From: an uncultured Eubacterium sp.
GTDB taxonomy: Bacteria > Bacillota > Clostridia > Lachnospirales > Lachnospiraceae
Length of the DNA: 27,123 nt
Direction: 5' to 3'
NCBI GenBank assembly: GCA_910579145.1
Contig: CAJTTQ010000033.1
Location: 1-27,123, forward strand
A model generated the notes under the pieces. That model was not told where the DNA came from, searched no databases, and was given only the letters and a program-made list of their open reading frames with translations. Both the position numbers and the translations under genes were made by a program. Shown one piece after another: positions 8,167 to 16,001 of this stretch (positions are counted from its first letter, which is position 1; each line of letters begins with the position of its first letter).

Positions 8167-8282
8167 TTTTTAGTAGAATATCTTACTTTTTAAACAGGGA
8201 AATGTATTTTTAGTAAAAAAACATACATAATCCCAAAGTAATTCCGTATTTTTTTGAAATAATTTCATGTATGCTATTTACA
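8167..8282 (+). promoter_or_regulatory. Candidate control region of the sugar importer
   Basis: Two identical 9-mers TTTTTAGTA lie at 8167-8175 and 8207-8215, exactly 40 bp apart, with a partly inverted copy (TACTTTTTA) between them. About 40 bp further on is a perfect 13-bp palindrome TGAAATAATTTCA (8255-8267). It overlaps a TTGAAA -35-like element (8254-8259) with a poor -10 (TTTACA, 17-base spacer; or TATTTA, 15-base). Weak promoters with phased upstream repeats are expected where an AraC-type response regulator activates. Assigning the repeats to the YesN protein is inference. Confidence 0.4.
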
Positions 8283-8319
8283 TAGCCGAGAGGCAAAAAA
8301 AGACAGGAGGAATTATTCA

Positions 8320-9366
8320 ATGAAAAGAAAACTCATTAGCGTATTGTTGTGCGTAGCAATGATGACATTTATGCTTGCTGGCTGTGGTGATACAGGAAGC
8401 AAAGATGATGCAAACAACTCGAGCAGCAATAGCGCGAACTCGTCACAGGATGACACGACAGGTGGAGACGATGACAGCACCAGCGGTAAGATGATCAAGG
8501 TTGGTATTATCAACAACGACCCGAATGAGTCTGGTTACCGTACAGCTAACGACAAGGACTTGAAAAAGACCTTCACGAAGGAAAATGGATATGACGCATC
8601 CTTCTCTTACAGCAAAAAGAACGATGAGCAGATCGGTTTTGCTAAGAAGATGATCCAGGATGGTGTTGAGTATCTTCTTCTTTCCGCAGCTGACACTGCT
8701 GGTTGGGATTCTACATTGAAAGAAGCTAAAGATGCTGGTGTAAGAGTAATCCTGTATGACCGTATTGTTGATGCAGATGAGAGCCTTTATGAATCAGGTA
8801 TCGTTTCTGACATGGACAAAGAAGGTGAGACAGCTGTTGAATGGTTGAAAGGCCAGAACCTCGACAAGTATGAGATCATCCACATTCAGGGTGAGATGGG
8901 TAGTGCCGCACAGCGTGGACGTACAGGCGCTCTTCAGAAACAGGTTGATGGAGACGACAAGTGGACACTTGTTGCACAGCAGGGTGCTGAGTGGAACGCT
9001 GAGAAAGCACAGCAGGTTGTACAGTCTGTGATCGACGCTAAGAAGACTTTCAATGTAATCTATGCAGAGAACGACGATATGGCAAAAGGTGCTGTAGCAG
9101 CACTTGACAAAGCTAATATCTCTCATGGTCCTGGTAAAGACGTAATCGTTATGGGATTTGACTGCAATAAGTACGCACTTGAGAACGTTCGTGACAAGAA
9201 GTGGAACTATGACGGACAGTGTAATCCGTTCCAGGGATCTTATCTTGACGACGTAATCAAAAAACTTGAGGCAGGCGAAACGGTTGAGAAGAAGATCATT
9301 CTCGAAGAAAAAGGTTTCGATTCTGAAAACATTACTCAGGAAGACATTGATAAGTATGGAATCTAA
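8320..9366 (+). CDS. ytfQ: YtfQ-like sugar-binding lipoprotein of an ABC importer
   Basis: The product is 348 aa. ATG follows AGGAGG with 9 bases between. A lipoprotein signal ends in LAGC with Cys22, followed by a Ser/Asn/Asp-rich tether (~23-55), then a periplasmic-binding-protein type I fold starting KVGIINNDPNESGYRTAND. Segments such as VEYLLLSAADTAGWDSTLKE, YAENDDMAKGAVAALDKA and VMGFDC match the galactofuranose-binding YtfQ group of CUT2 importers. It binds the sugar outside the membrane and delivers it to the permeases encoded downstream. Codon choice is more selective than in the neighbours, as expected for an abundant protein, and a terminator-like hairpin follows the gene. The ligand cannot be fixed from sequence; galactofuranose or arabinofuranose is most likely from the family. 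Confidence 0.88.
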   Translation: MKRKLISVLLCVAMMTFMLAGCGDTGSKDDANNSSSNSANSSQDDTTGGDDDSTSGKMIKVGIINNDPNESGYRTANDKDLKKTFTKENGYDASFSYSKKNDEQIGFAKKMIQDGVEYLLLSAADTAGWDSTLKEAKDAGVRVILYDRIVDADESLYESGIVSDMDKEGETAVEWLKGQNLDKYEIIHIQGEMGSAAQRGRTGALQKQVDGDDKWTLVAQQGAEWNAEKAQQVVQSVIDAKKTFNVIYAENDDMAKGAVAALDKANISHGPGKDVIVMGFDCNKYALENVRDKKWNYDGQCNPFQGSYLDDVIKKLEAGETVEKKIILEEKGFDSENITQEDIDKYGI

Positions 9367-9421
9367 GCAGTAGGATTGTGATACAATCATTGCTAAGTAG
9401 TACTTAAAGCTTGAAATCATT

Positions 9422-9473
9422 AAAGTGCGGCGCGGCGTAACTGAGAATTCATACGCTTACACCGCACTTTTTT
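9422..9473 (+). terminator. Terminator/attenuator hairpin between binding protein and ATPase
   Basis: AAAGTGCGG (9422-9430) pairs perfectly with CCGCACTTT (9462-9470), followed by more T residues. GCGTA/TACGC inside the loop can extend the structure. Partial read-through would give much more binding protein than ATPase. Confidence 0.75.
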
Positions 9474-9502
9474 GGAAATATCTTTAGGGGGTGAACACAC
9501 TA

Positions 9503-11017
9503 GTGAAAGAGCATGCAGTATTGGAAATGAGAAACATATACAAAAGTTTCCCCGGAGTACGAGCGCTTCAAAATGTGGATTTCACACTGTGCGAAGGTGA
9601 AATCCATGCTTTGATGGGTGAGAATGGAGCAGGAAAATCGACATTGATCAAAGTTTTGACCGGAGTTTATGGAAAAGATGAAGGTGATATTTTTCTGAAG
9701 GGGAATAACGGAGCAGTGGCGATCCACTCACCACAGGATGCGCAGCGGCTCGGTATCAGTACCGTTTACCAGGAGATTACGCTTTGTCCAAATCTTTCTG
9801 TGGCGGAAAATATGTACATTGGCCGGACAGCTGGCATGGGACAGAACTGGAGAAAGATGAACCGGGATGCCAGTAAGATTTTGAAAGCGTTGGACATACC
9901 GGCAAAGGCGACGCAGCAGCTTGGAAGCTGCTCTCTTGCCGTTCAGCAGATGGTAGCGATCGCCCGTGCGGTAGATATGGACTGTAAAGTGCTGATTCTG
10001 GATGAGCCGACGTCTTCGCTCGACGATTCCGAGGTACAGAAACTGTTCGGATTGATGCGTGATTTGCGGGAAAAAGGAGTTGGCATCATATTTGTTACAC
10101 ACTTTTTGGATCAGGTGTACGAGGTGTGCGACAAGATTACGGTTCTGCGCGACGGACAGCTTGTCGGTGAGTATGAGATCGAGAATCTGCCGCGTGTACA
10201 GCTGGTTTCTAAAATGCTCGGCAAAGAAATGGACGATATGTCAGACATCAAGGGAGATCAGGCAGTATATGAAGATGATGGGTCTGCGCCTGTTATTGAC
10301 GCGAAAGACCTTGTCAGCAATGCGGGGATCAAGCCATTTGATTTCCATATCAAAAAAGGTGAGGTCAATGGATTTACAGGTCTGCTCGGTTCGGGAAGGA
10401 GCGAGTGTGTCCGGGCCATCTTTGGCGCTGACAGAGTGCTTGGCGGGACGGTGAAAATAAATGGAAAACAGGTAAAGATTTCGAAGCCGATCCATGCGAT
10501 GAAGCATGGTATCGCATACCTTCCGGAGGATCGAAAACTCGATGGTATCGTAGGAGATCTTTCCGTGCGGGATAATATCATACTTGCTTCACAGGTGCTA
10601 AAAGGCTTCTGTAAACCGTATTCAAAGAAAGAGGCAAACAAACTTGCCGATGAATACATCAAACTGCTGGCCATTAAAACTGCTTCGGCCGATACGCCGA
10701 TCAAGGCGCTTTCCGGCGGAAACCAGCAGAAAGTGATCGTTGCCCGCTGGCTGCTCACACATCCAGATTATCTGATCCTGGATGAGCCGACACGAGGAAT
10801 CGATGTCGGAACGAAAGTGGATATCCAAAAGTTGGTGCTGAAGCTTGCTTCCGGTGGTATGAGTATTACGTTTATTTCTTCTGAGACGGATGAGATGCTC
10901 CGTACGTGTTCGCGTCTCATTGTCATGAGAGACCGCAAGGTGGTAGGCGAACTTTCAGGAGATGATTTGACTCAGAATAAGATCATGAGTACGATTGCGG
11001 GAGGTGGCGAACAGTAA
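9503..11017 (+). CDS. ytfR: Sugar ABC importer ATPase (double nucleotide-binding domain, CUT2)
   Basis: The product is 504 aa from the GTG at 9503. A GTG at 9491 is also in frame but lies inside the AGGGGGTG ribosome site, so 9503 is preferred. The first half has Walker A GENGAGKST (39-47), a degenerate signature region (SLAVQQMVAIARA, ~140) and Walker B VLILDEPTSSLD. The second half has the usual CUT2 degenerate Walker A (LLGSGRSECVRAIFG, no Lys), signature LSGGNQQKV (~403) and YLILDEPTRGID. It powers import through the two permeases that follow. Its stop overlaps the next ATG (TAATG), indicating translational coupling. Confidence 0.92.
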   Translation: MKEHAVLEMRNIYKSFPGVRALQNVDFTLCEGEIHALMGENGAGKSTLIKVLTGVYGKDEGDIFLKGNNGAVAIHSPQDAQRLGISTVYQEITLCPNLSVAENMYIGRTAGMGQNWRKMNRDASKILKALDIPAKATQQLGSCSLAVQQMVAIARAVDMDCKVLILDEPTSSLDDSEVQKLFGLMRDLREKGVGIIFVTHFLDQVYEVCDKITVLRDGQLVGEYEIENLPRVQLVSKMLGKEMDDMSDIKGDQAVYEDDGSAPVIDAKDLVSNAGIKPFDFHIKKGEVNGFTGLLGSGRSECVRAIFGADRVLGGTVKINGKQVKISKPIHAMKHGIAYLPEDRKLDGIVGDLSVRDNIILASQVLKGFCKPYSKKEANKLADEYIKLLAIKTASADTPIKALSGGNQQKVIVARWLLTHPDYLILDEPTRGIDVGTKVDIQKLVLKLASGGMSITFISSETDEMLRTCSRLIVMRDRKVVGELSGDDLTQNKIMSTIAGGGEQ

Positions 11018-12087
11018 TGCAAAGTAAGGTGAAAAATTTATTTGGGCGGCAGATTATGATTCCGATCCTGGCACTTATCGCGCTCGCCCTGTTCAATTTG
11101 ATCGTGGATCCCTCCTTTTTTTCGATTACATTGGGATACAGCAGTACAGGAGATCCGGTATTGTCAGGATACCTGATCACGATTTTAGACTACGGTTCTG
11201 AACTGGCGATCCTGGCGATCGGAATGACGCTGGTGACAGCAGCTTCCGGCGGACAGGATATCAGTGTCGGTGCTACGATGGCGATTGCGGGAAGCGTGAC
11301 GCTCCGTGTTCTCTGTGGTTCGAATTCGAGACCGGATGAACTTCAGGCACCGATCATTGTGGCTTTTTTGGTCGCTTGTGTCGCTGCGATACTCTGCGGC
11401 GCATTTAACGGTGTGCTGGTAGCATACTTTAAGATCCAGCCGATGGTAGCGACGCTGATCCTGTTTACGGCAGGACGTTCGATCGCGGCATGGATCAATA
11501 ACAACGAACTTCCGATCATTAGTGATCCGGTATTCGGTTATTTTGGTAACTTCTTCCCGGGCATACCGATCCCGGCGACCGTGTTCATCGCGGCTGCATG
11601 TATTTTGGTGATCGCGCTTGTGCTCAAGTTTACGAACCTGCGTCTTTACACGCAGTCGGTCGGCATCAATGCCAGCTCAGCAAGATTGAACGGTTTGAAC
11701 CCGGCTGTATTGAAAATGATCGCGTTTATCATTCTCGGTGTTTGTGTGGCTGTGGCTGGATTTATTAAAGTAAGCCGTTTTTCGACGATCAACTACTCGG
11801 TTGTGGCGAAGGATATTGAGATGGATGCGATCCTTGCCGTTGCGATCGGCGGCAACGCCCTGAGCGGTGGTAAATTCAATATGACGGCGTCCATTCTCGG
11901 TGCTTATGTAATACAGTTCCTTACGACAACACTGTATAAGTTTGAGGTAGAGACAGCAGCGCTTCCAGCGTATAAAGCAGTCGTTGTCATTATCCTGGTC
12001 GTATTAAGCGCACCGACAGTGAGAGAAAAACTTTCTTCCATCGGTAAGAAGTTAAAATCATCACAGGGCAGAAAGGAGGTCGCATAA
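11017..12087 (+). CDS. ytfT: Sugar ABC importer permease, YtfT-like
   Basis: The product is 356 aa. It is a polytopic membrane protein of the RbsC/BPD_transp_2 family with about 8-10 hydrophobic segments. The conserved ILAIGMTLVTAASGGQDISV segment near residue 65 and the AVAIGGNALSGGKFNM loop (~270-290) mark CUT2 permeases. It starts at the TAATG overlap with the ATPase gene and is followed one base after its stop by the second permease. It forms half of the membrane channel. Confidence 0.9.
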   Translation: MQSKVKNLFGRQIMIPILALIALALFNLIVDPSFFSITLGYSSTGDPVLSGYLITILDYGSELAILAIGMTLVTAASGGQDISVGATMAIAGSVTLRVLCGSNSRPDELQAPIIVAFLVACVAAILCGAFNGVLVAYFKIQPMVATLILFTAGRSIAAWINNNELPIISDPVFGYFGNFFPGIPIPATVFIAAACILVIALVLKFTNLRLYTQSVGINASSARLNGLNPAVLKMIAFIILGVCVAVAGFIKVSRFSTINYSVVAKDIEMDAILAVAIGGNALSGGKFNMTASILGAYVIQFLTTTLYKFEVETAALPAYKAVVVIILVVLSAPTVREKLSSIGKKLKSSQGRKEVA

Positions 12088-12088
12088 T

Positions 12089-13135
12089 ATGTCTACATCC
12101 AAAAAATCTTTGGCGTTAGGTGGACAGCGCAATAGGGCGAGGTCGCTAACCGATACGAATTTACTTTTGATCATAACGATCGTCGTATTTTTTGTTATGT
12201 ACATCGGTGCCATCGTGTTTCAGGGAGAAGGTTTCCTGAAACCTCAGACATTTTTGAACATATTGTGTACCAATGCGGCATTGATCATTGCCTCCTGCGG
12301 GATGAGCCTTGTTATGATCACAGGCGGGATCGATATTTCGGTTGGCGGTGTTACGGCGCTTGTCAGCATGTGTTGTGCCGTATATCTCGATCTCCACGGC
12401 GGAAATGTGTTTGTAGCGATTCTGATTGCTCTGGGCATTGGTCTTGCGTTTGGTCTGGTACAGGGATTTTTAGTTGCCTATCTCGATATACAGCCGTTTA
12501 TCGTGACACTGGCTGGTATGTTCTTTGCCCGTGGTATGACGACGATTGTTCATTCCGAGCCGTTTAATGTGGAAAATGAGGCGTTTGTCGCGCTGAAGGA
12601 TACACATATCATCATGCCCGGACTGGGAAGTGTAAACCGGCGGGGGGATTATATCGATGCTTACATTGAAATCGGAGTGGTTGTCGCACTTATTATCGTG
12701 GCGCTTTTGTTCTGCCTGCTCCGTTGGACGAAGCTGGGACGTAATTTCTATGCAGTCGGCGGCAATCAGCAGAGCGCGTTGATGCTCGGTATCAATGTGC
12801 GGAGAACGAAATTTATCGCTCATTTACTCTGCAGCCTTTTGGCGGGGATTGGAGGATTTGTATTCTTCATGTATGTAGGTTCTGGTTCGCCGGCGCATGC
12901 GACCGGTATGGAAATGAACGCCATCGCCTCTTCGATCATCGGCGGTACGATGCTGACCGGAGGTGTTGGAAACATCATCGGTACATTGTTCGGTGTGCTC
13001 TCACTCAGTACAATACAGAACATCGTTTCGTCAGCAGGATTTGACGATGCCTGGTGGACGGGAATTACCGTTGCTGCCATGCTCTGTCTGTTCCTTGTGA
13101 TACAGAGTGTTATCATGGCCAAAAAGAAAAAATAA
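12089..13135 (+). CDS. yjfF: Sugar ABC importer permease, YjfF-like
   Basis: The product is 348 aa. GGAGG lies inside the end of the preceding permease gene and the ATG is one base after that stop. It is a hydrophobic RbsC-family protein with SCGMSLVMITGGIDISVGGV near residue 70 and an ASSIIGGTMLTGGVGNIIGT motif (~275-295). Two different permeases beside one double ATPase is the arrangement of YtfT-YjfF. A terminator hairpin follows, closing the transporter core. Confidence 0.9.
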   Translation: MSTSKKSLALGGQRNRARSLTDTNLLLIITIVVFFVMYIGAIVFQGEGFLKPQTFLNILCTNAALIIASCGMSLVMITGGIDISVGGVTALVSMCCAVYLDLHGGNVFVAILIALGIGLAFGLVQGFLVAYLDIQPFIVTLAGMFFARGMTTIVHSEPFNVENEAFVALKDTHIIMPGLGSVNRRGDYIDAYIEIGVVVALIIVALLFCLLRWTKLGRNFYAVGGNQQSALMLGINVRRTKFIAHLLCSLLAGIGGFVFFMYVGSGSPAHATGMEMNAIASSIIGGTMLTGGVGNIIGTLFGVLSLSTIQNIVSSAGFDDAWWTGITVAAMLCLFLVIQSVIMAKKKK

Positions 13136-13160
13136 TAGTGTAGTTATTTTTATAAAAGAA

Positions 13161-13193
13161 AAGGGAATCACTTCGGAAGAAGTGGTTCCTTTT
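13161..13193 (+). terminator. Intrinsic terminator after the permeases
   Basis: AAGGGAATCACTTC pairs with GAAGTGGTTCCTTTT around a GGAA-type loop, with one bulge and a G-T pair, and ends in a T-rich run. It separates the importer core from the second binding protein. Confidence 0.75.
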
Positions 13194-13284
13194 GTGTTAT
13201 AAATATGTTAAAATAGTTTATACGGACGAAATGGATCCGTGGGATTTTTAAGCGCAGATTACCTGTATAAGGGGGTTGAGATAA

Positions 13285-14310
13285 ATGCGGGAAAGATGTG
13301 TCAGGGTTGTTTTGGCAGTTGTAGTGCTTTTCTTTATCGGCGGGTGTACCGGGAAAGAAGAGGTGCCAAATCATGCGGTCATCGAAGAAGAGATCGAGAG
13401 GGAGGGGAAAGATTATATCGTGATCGGTTATTCCCAGGTTGGTTCCGAGTCCGATTACCGTCTGGCGAACACCGAATCGTTAAAATCGACGTTTACTGCG
13501 GAAAATGGTTATTACCTGTTGTTCGAGGACGCGCAGCAGAAGCAGGAGAACCAGATCAAGGCGATCCGTAACTTTATTTTGCAGGAAGTAGACTATATTA
13601 TTTTGGATCCCATCGTGGAAACAGGGTGGGATGCTGTTTTGAAAGAAGCGAAAGAGGCGGGTATCCCGGTTCTTTTGACCGACCGGTCGGTGCGGGTGGA
13701 AGATGAGAGGCTGTATACATGCTGGATCGGCAGTGACTTTAGGAAAGAGGGGCAGATGGCCGGGGAGTGGCTGAAAAAGTATTTACAGCAGCAGAACCGC
13801 CAGAATGAGAGGATCCGTATCGTGACGCTCCAGGGAACATTGAATTCTTCGGCGCAGATCGGGCGAACAAAGGGTTTCCGCGATGTTTTTAAAAAGCAGA
13901 AAAACTGGGTTATGCTCGACTATCAGTCGGGGGATTTTACACAGATGAAAGGGCAGGAGGTCATGGAATATTTGCTGGATACGTATGAGAAGATCGACGT
14001 CGTGGTCAGTGAAAATGATAATATGACATTTGGTGCCATTGATGCTATGAAGGAGGCGGGACGGCCGTTTGGCACAGGGGGAGGGATCATCGTCATTTCA
14101 TTTGATGCGGTCAGGGCATCGTTCAAACATATGATGGCGGGGGAGATCAATGCGGATTTTGAGTGTAATCCGCTGTTAGGTCCGATGGTGGAGCAGGTCA
14201 TCCGGGATCTGGAAGACGAAAAAGACGTTGACAAGATCCAGTATGTCGAGGAGTCATATTATGATACCTCAATGGATCTGAACTCGATCATGAAATCGAG
14301 GGAGTACTGA
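13285..14310 (+). CDS. Second YtfQ-like binding lipoprotein; possible sensor partner of the kinase
   Basis: The product is 341 aa. ATG follows GGGGG by about 10 bases. The lipobox is IGGC with Cys21. The mature part (VIGYSQVGSESDYRLANTES, QQKQENQIKAIRNF, GWDAVLKEAKEAGIPVLLTD) resembles classical YtfQ more closely than the first binding protein does. It lies after the importer terminator with its own ribosome site and no second transporter, so it may be expressed separately at a lower level. No clear promoter was found; a TAAAAT at 13209-13214 has no good -35. It may be an alternative-ligand importer subunit, or an extracellular sensor docking on the LytS-type kinase as XylFII does in clostridia. 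The sensing role is inference. Confidence 0.88.
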   Translation: MRERCVRVVLAVVVLFFIGGCTGKEEVPNHAVIEEEIEREGKDYIVIGYSQVGSESDYRLANTESLKSTFTAENGYYLLFEDAQQKQENQIKAIRNFILQEVDYIILDPIVETGWDAVLKEAKEAGIPVLLTDRSVRVEDERLYTCWIGSDFRKEGQMAGEWLKKYLQQQNRQNERIRIVTLQGTLNSSAQIGRTKGFRDVFKKQKNWVMLDYQSGDFTQMKGQEVMEYLLDTYEKIDVVVSENDNMTFGAIDAMKEAGRPFGTGGGIIVISFDAVRASFKHMMAGEINADFECNPLLGPMVEQVIRDLEDEKDVDKIQYVEESYYDTSMDLNSIMKSREY

Positions 14311-14336
14311 AAAACGTTTTATTTTTGAAAAAGAAG

Positions 14337-14365
14337 TTGAAATAATACTATCGATAGGATATACT
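14337..14365 (+). promoter_or_regulatory. Sigma-A-like promoter for the metallo-beta-lactamase gene
   Basis: TTGAAA (14337-14342), a 17-base spacer and TATACT (14360-14365), 21 bases before the ATG at 14387. It gives a short leader holding GGAGGGG. Confidence 0.75.
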
Positions 14366-14386
14366 ATAAATAAATGGAGGGGTACT

Positions 14387-15991
14387 ATGAAGCTGGAGTT
14401 TTTAGGCGCTGCCCACGAGGTTACGGGGAGCTGTCATTATTTGGAAATAGGCGGAAAACGGCTTTGTGTGGACATCGGGATGGAGCAGGGGCAGAACCTG
14501 TTTGAAAGTCAGGAGATTCCGGTTAACGCGGCGGAGATCGATTACATATTGCTGACTCATGCCCACATTGACCATACGGGACTTTTGCCGATGCTTTACG
14601 CGAGGGGATTCCGCGGAGAAGTGTATACGACGCGGGCGACTGTTGACCTGAGCGCGATCATGCTGCGGGATAGTGCCCATATCCAGCAGTTCGAGGCAGA
14701 GTGGAGGAACCGGAAAGCGCAGCGTTCCGGCGGAGAGGTTTATGTGCCGCTCTATACGATGGAAGACGCGCTCGGCGCGATCAATCTTCTGATCCCCTGT
14801 GAATACGGCCATAAGATCCGGTTGTGTGAGGAGATAACGATACGGTTTACAGATGTCGGGCACCTTCTCGGTTCCGCATCGATTGAGATATTTGCCACAG
14901 AGGGTGAAGAAAAGCGTACGATCGTATTTTCTGGCGATCTGGGAAACCGGAGCAAACCGATCCTGAGGGATCCGATCTACACGAAAAAAGCGGATTACGT
15001 CGTGATGGAGTCTACATATGGAGACAGGCTGCACGGGGAAACGCCGGATTATGCCGGTGAGATTGCAAAAGTCATTGAGAGTACATTTGAAAAGGGCGGC
15101 AATGTGGTGATTCCTGCTTTTGCGGTAGGACGGACGCAGGAGCTTCTCTATTTTATCCGCCAGATCAAAGAAGAGGGACTTGTGAAGACGAATCCGGAGT
15201 TTGAAGTATATGTGGACAGTCCGCTGGCGGTAGGGGCTACGAGCATTTTTGGAAAGAATGTAGAGGGCTGCTTTGACGAGGAAGCGAAGGAGCTTGTGAG
15301 GAAAGGTATAAACCCCATTGGATTTCCTGGGCTAAAGCTGTCGATCACGAGTGACGACAGTAAGGCGATAAATTTTGATATGAGGCCGAAAGTGATCATA
15401 TCGGCTTCCGGGATGTGTGAGGCGGGACGGATCCGCCATCATCTGAAGCATAATCTGTGGCGAAAGGAAAGTACGATCGTTTTCGTCGGCTATCAGTCGC
15501 GGGGAACGCTCGGAAGGGCACTTTTGGAAGGGGCGCCGACCGTGAAGCTGTTCGGTGAGACGATAGAAGTAAAAGCGGATATTGTAAAAATATCTGGAAT
15601 CAGCGGTCACGCGGATAAAAAGGGATTGATTGAATGGGTGCGCGGCTTTGACGAGCAGCCGCCGAAAAAAGTATTTGTCGTACACGGGGATGACCAGGTG
15701 TGTGATAGTTTTGCGGCATGCCTGCATGACGAGTACGGTATTTCGGCAAGCGCGCCTTACAGCGGCAGCATTTTTGATTTAATCCGGGGAGAATATACAT
15801 ATGTGGCAGACCCGATCCGAATTCAGAAGAAAGAGTCTGCGAAACGGCGTGCGATGGATGTATTTGGACGTCTTGTGGCAGCCGGAGAGCGCTTGTTGGC
15901 AGTGATTCGGAAAAATGAGGGACTGAGTAACAAAGAAGTTGCTAAATTCACGAATCAGATCAATTCATTGTGCGATAAGTGGGATAGATAG
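14387..15991 (+). CDS. Beta-CASP metallo-beta-lactamase fold protein (predicted RNA-processing hydrolase)
   Basis: The product is 534 aa. The zinc site motif HAHIDH is at 58-63. Further metal-ligand motifs are DVGHLLGS (~157) and FSGDLGN (~183). The beta-CASP insert carries the VIPAFAVGRTQELLYFI motif and SGMCEAGRIRHHL, and ISGHAD completes the metal site near residue 408. This is the CPSF73/YSH1-like arrangement of RNA endo- or exonucleases; no KH domain is present. The last ~50 residues are charged and helical (NEGLSNKEVAKFTNQI). It is cytoplasmic, with a real promoter and GGAGGGG at the start. The next gene starts 10 bases after the stop, so the two are probably cotranscribed. The substrate is not known. 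Confidence 0.9.
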   Translation: MKLEFLGAAHEVTGSCHYLEIGGKRLCVDIGMEQGQNLFESQEIPVNAAEIDYILLTHAHIDHTGLLPMLYARGFRGEVYTTRATVDLSAIMLRDSAHIQQFEAEWRNRKAQRSGGEVYVPLYTMEDALGAINLLIPCEYGHKIRLCEEITIRFTDVGHLLGSASIEIFATEGEEKRTIVFSGDLGNRSKPILRDPIYTKKADYVVMESTYGDRLHGETPDYAGEIAKVIESTFEKGGNVVIPAFAVGRTQELLYFIRQIKEEGLVKTNPEFEVYVDSPLAVGATSIFGKNVEGCFDEEAKELVRKGINPIGFPGLKLSITSDDSKAINFDMRPKVIISASGMCEAGRIRHHLKHNLWRKESTIVFVGYQSRGTLGRALLEGAPTVKLFGETIEVKADIVKISGISGHADKKGLIEWVRGFDEQPPKKVFVVHGDDQVCDSFAACLHDEYGISASAPYSGSIFDLIRGEYTYVADPIRIQKKESAKRRAMDVFGRLVAAGERLLAVIRKNEGLSNKEVAKFTNQINSLCDKWDR

Positions 15992-16001
15992 GAGGCAGGA
16001 A

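Noticed and set aside
8255..8267. Catabolite-response (cre) site
   Set aside because: TGAAATAATTTCA is a palindrome but lacks the central CG and other conserved cre positions.
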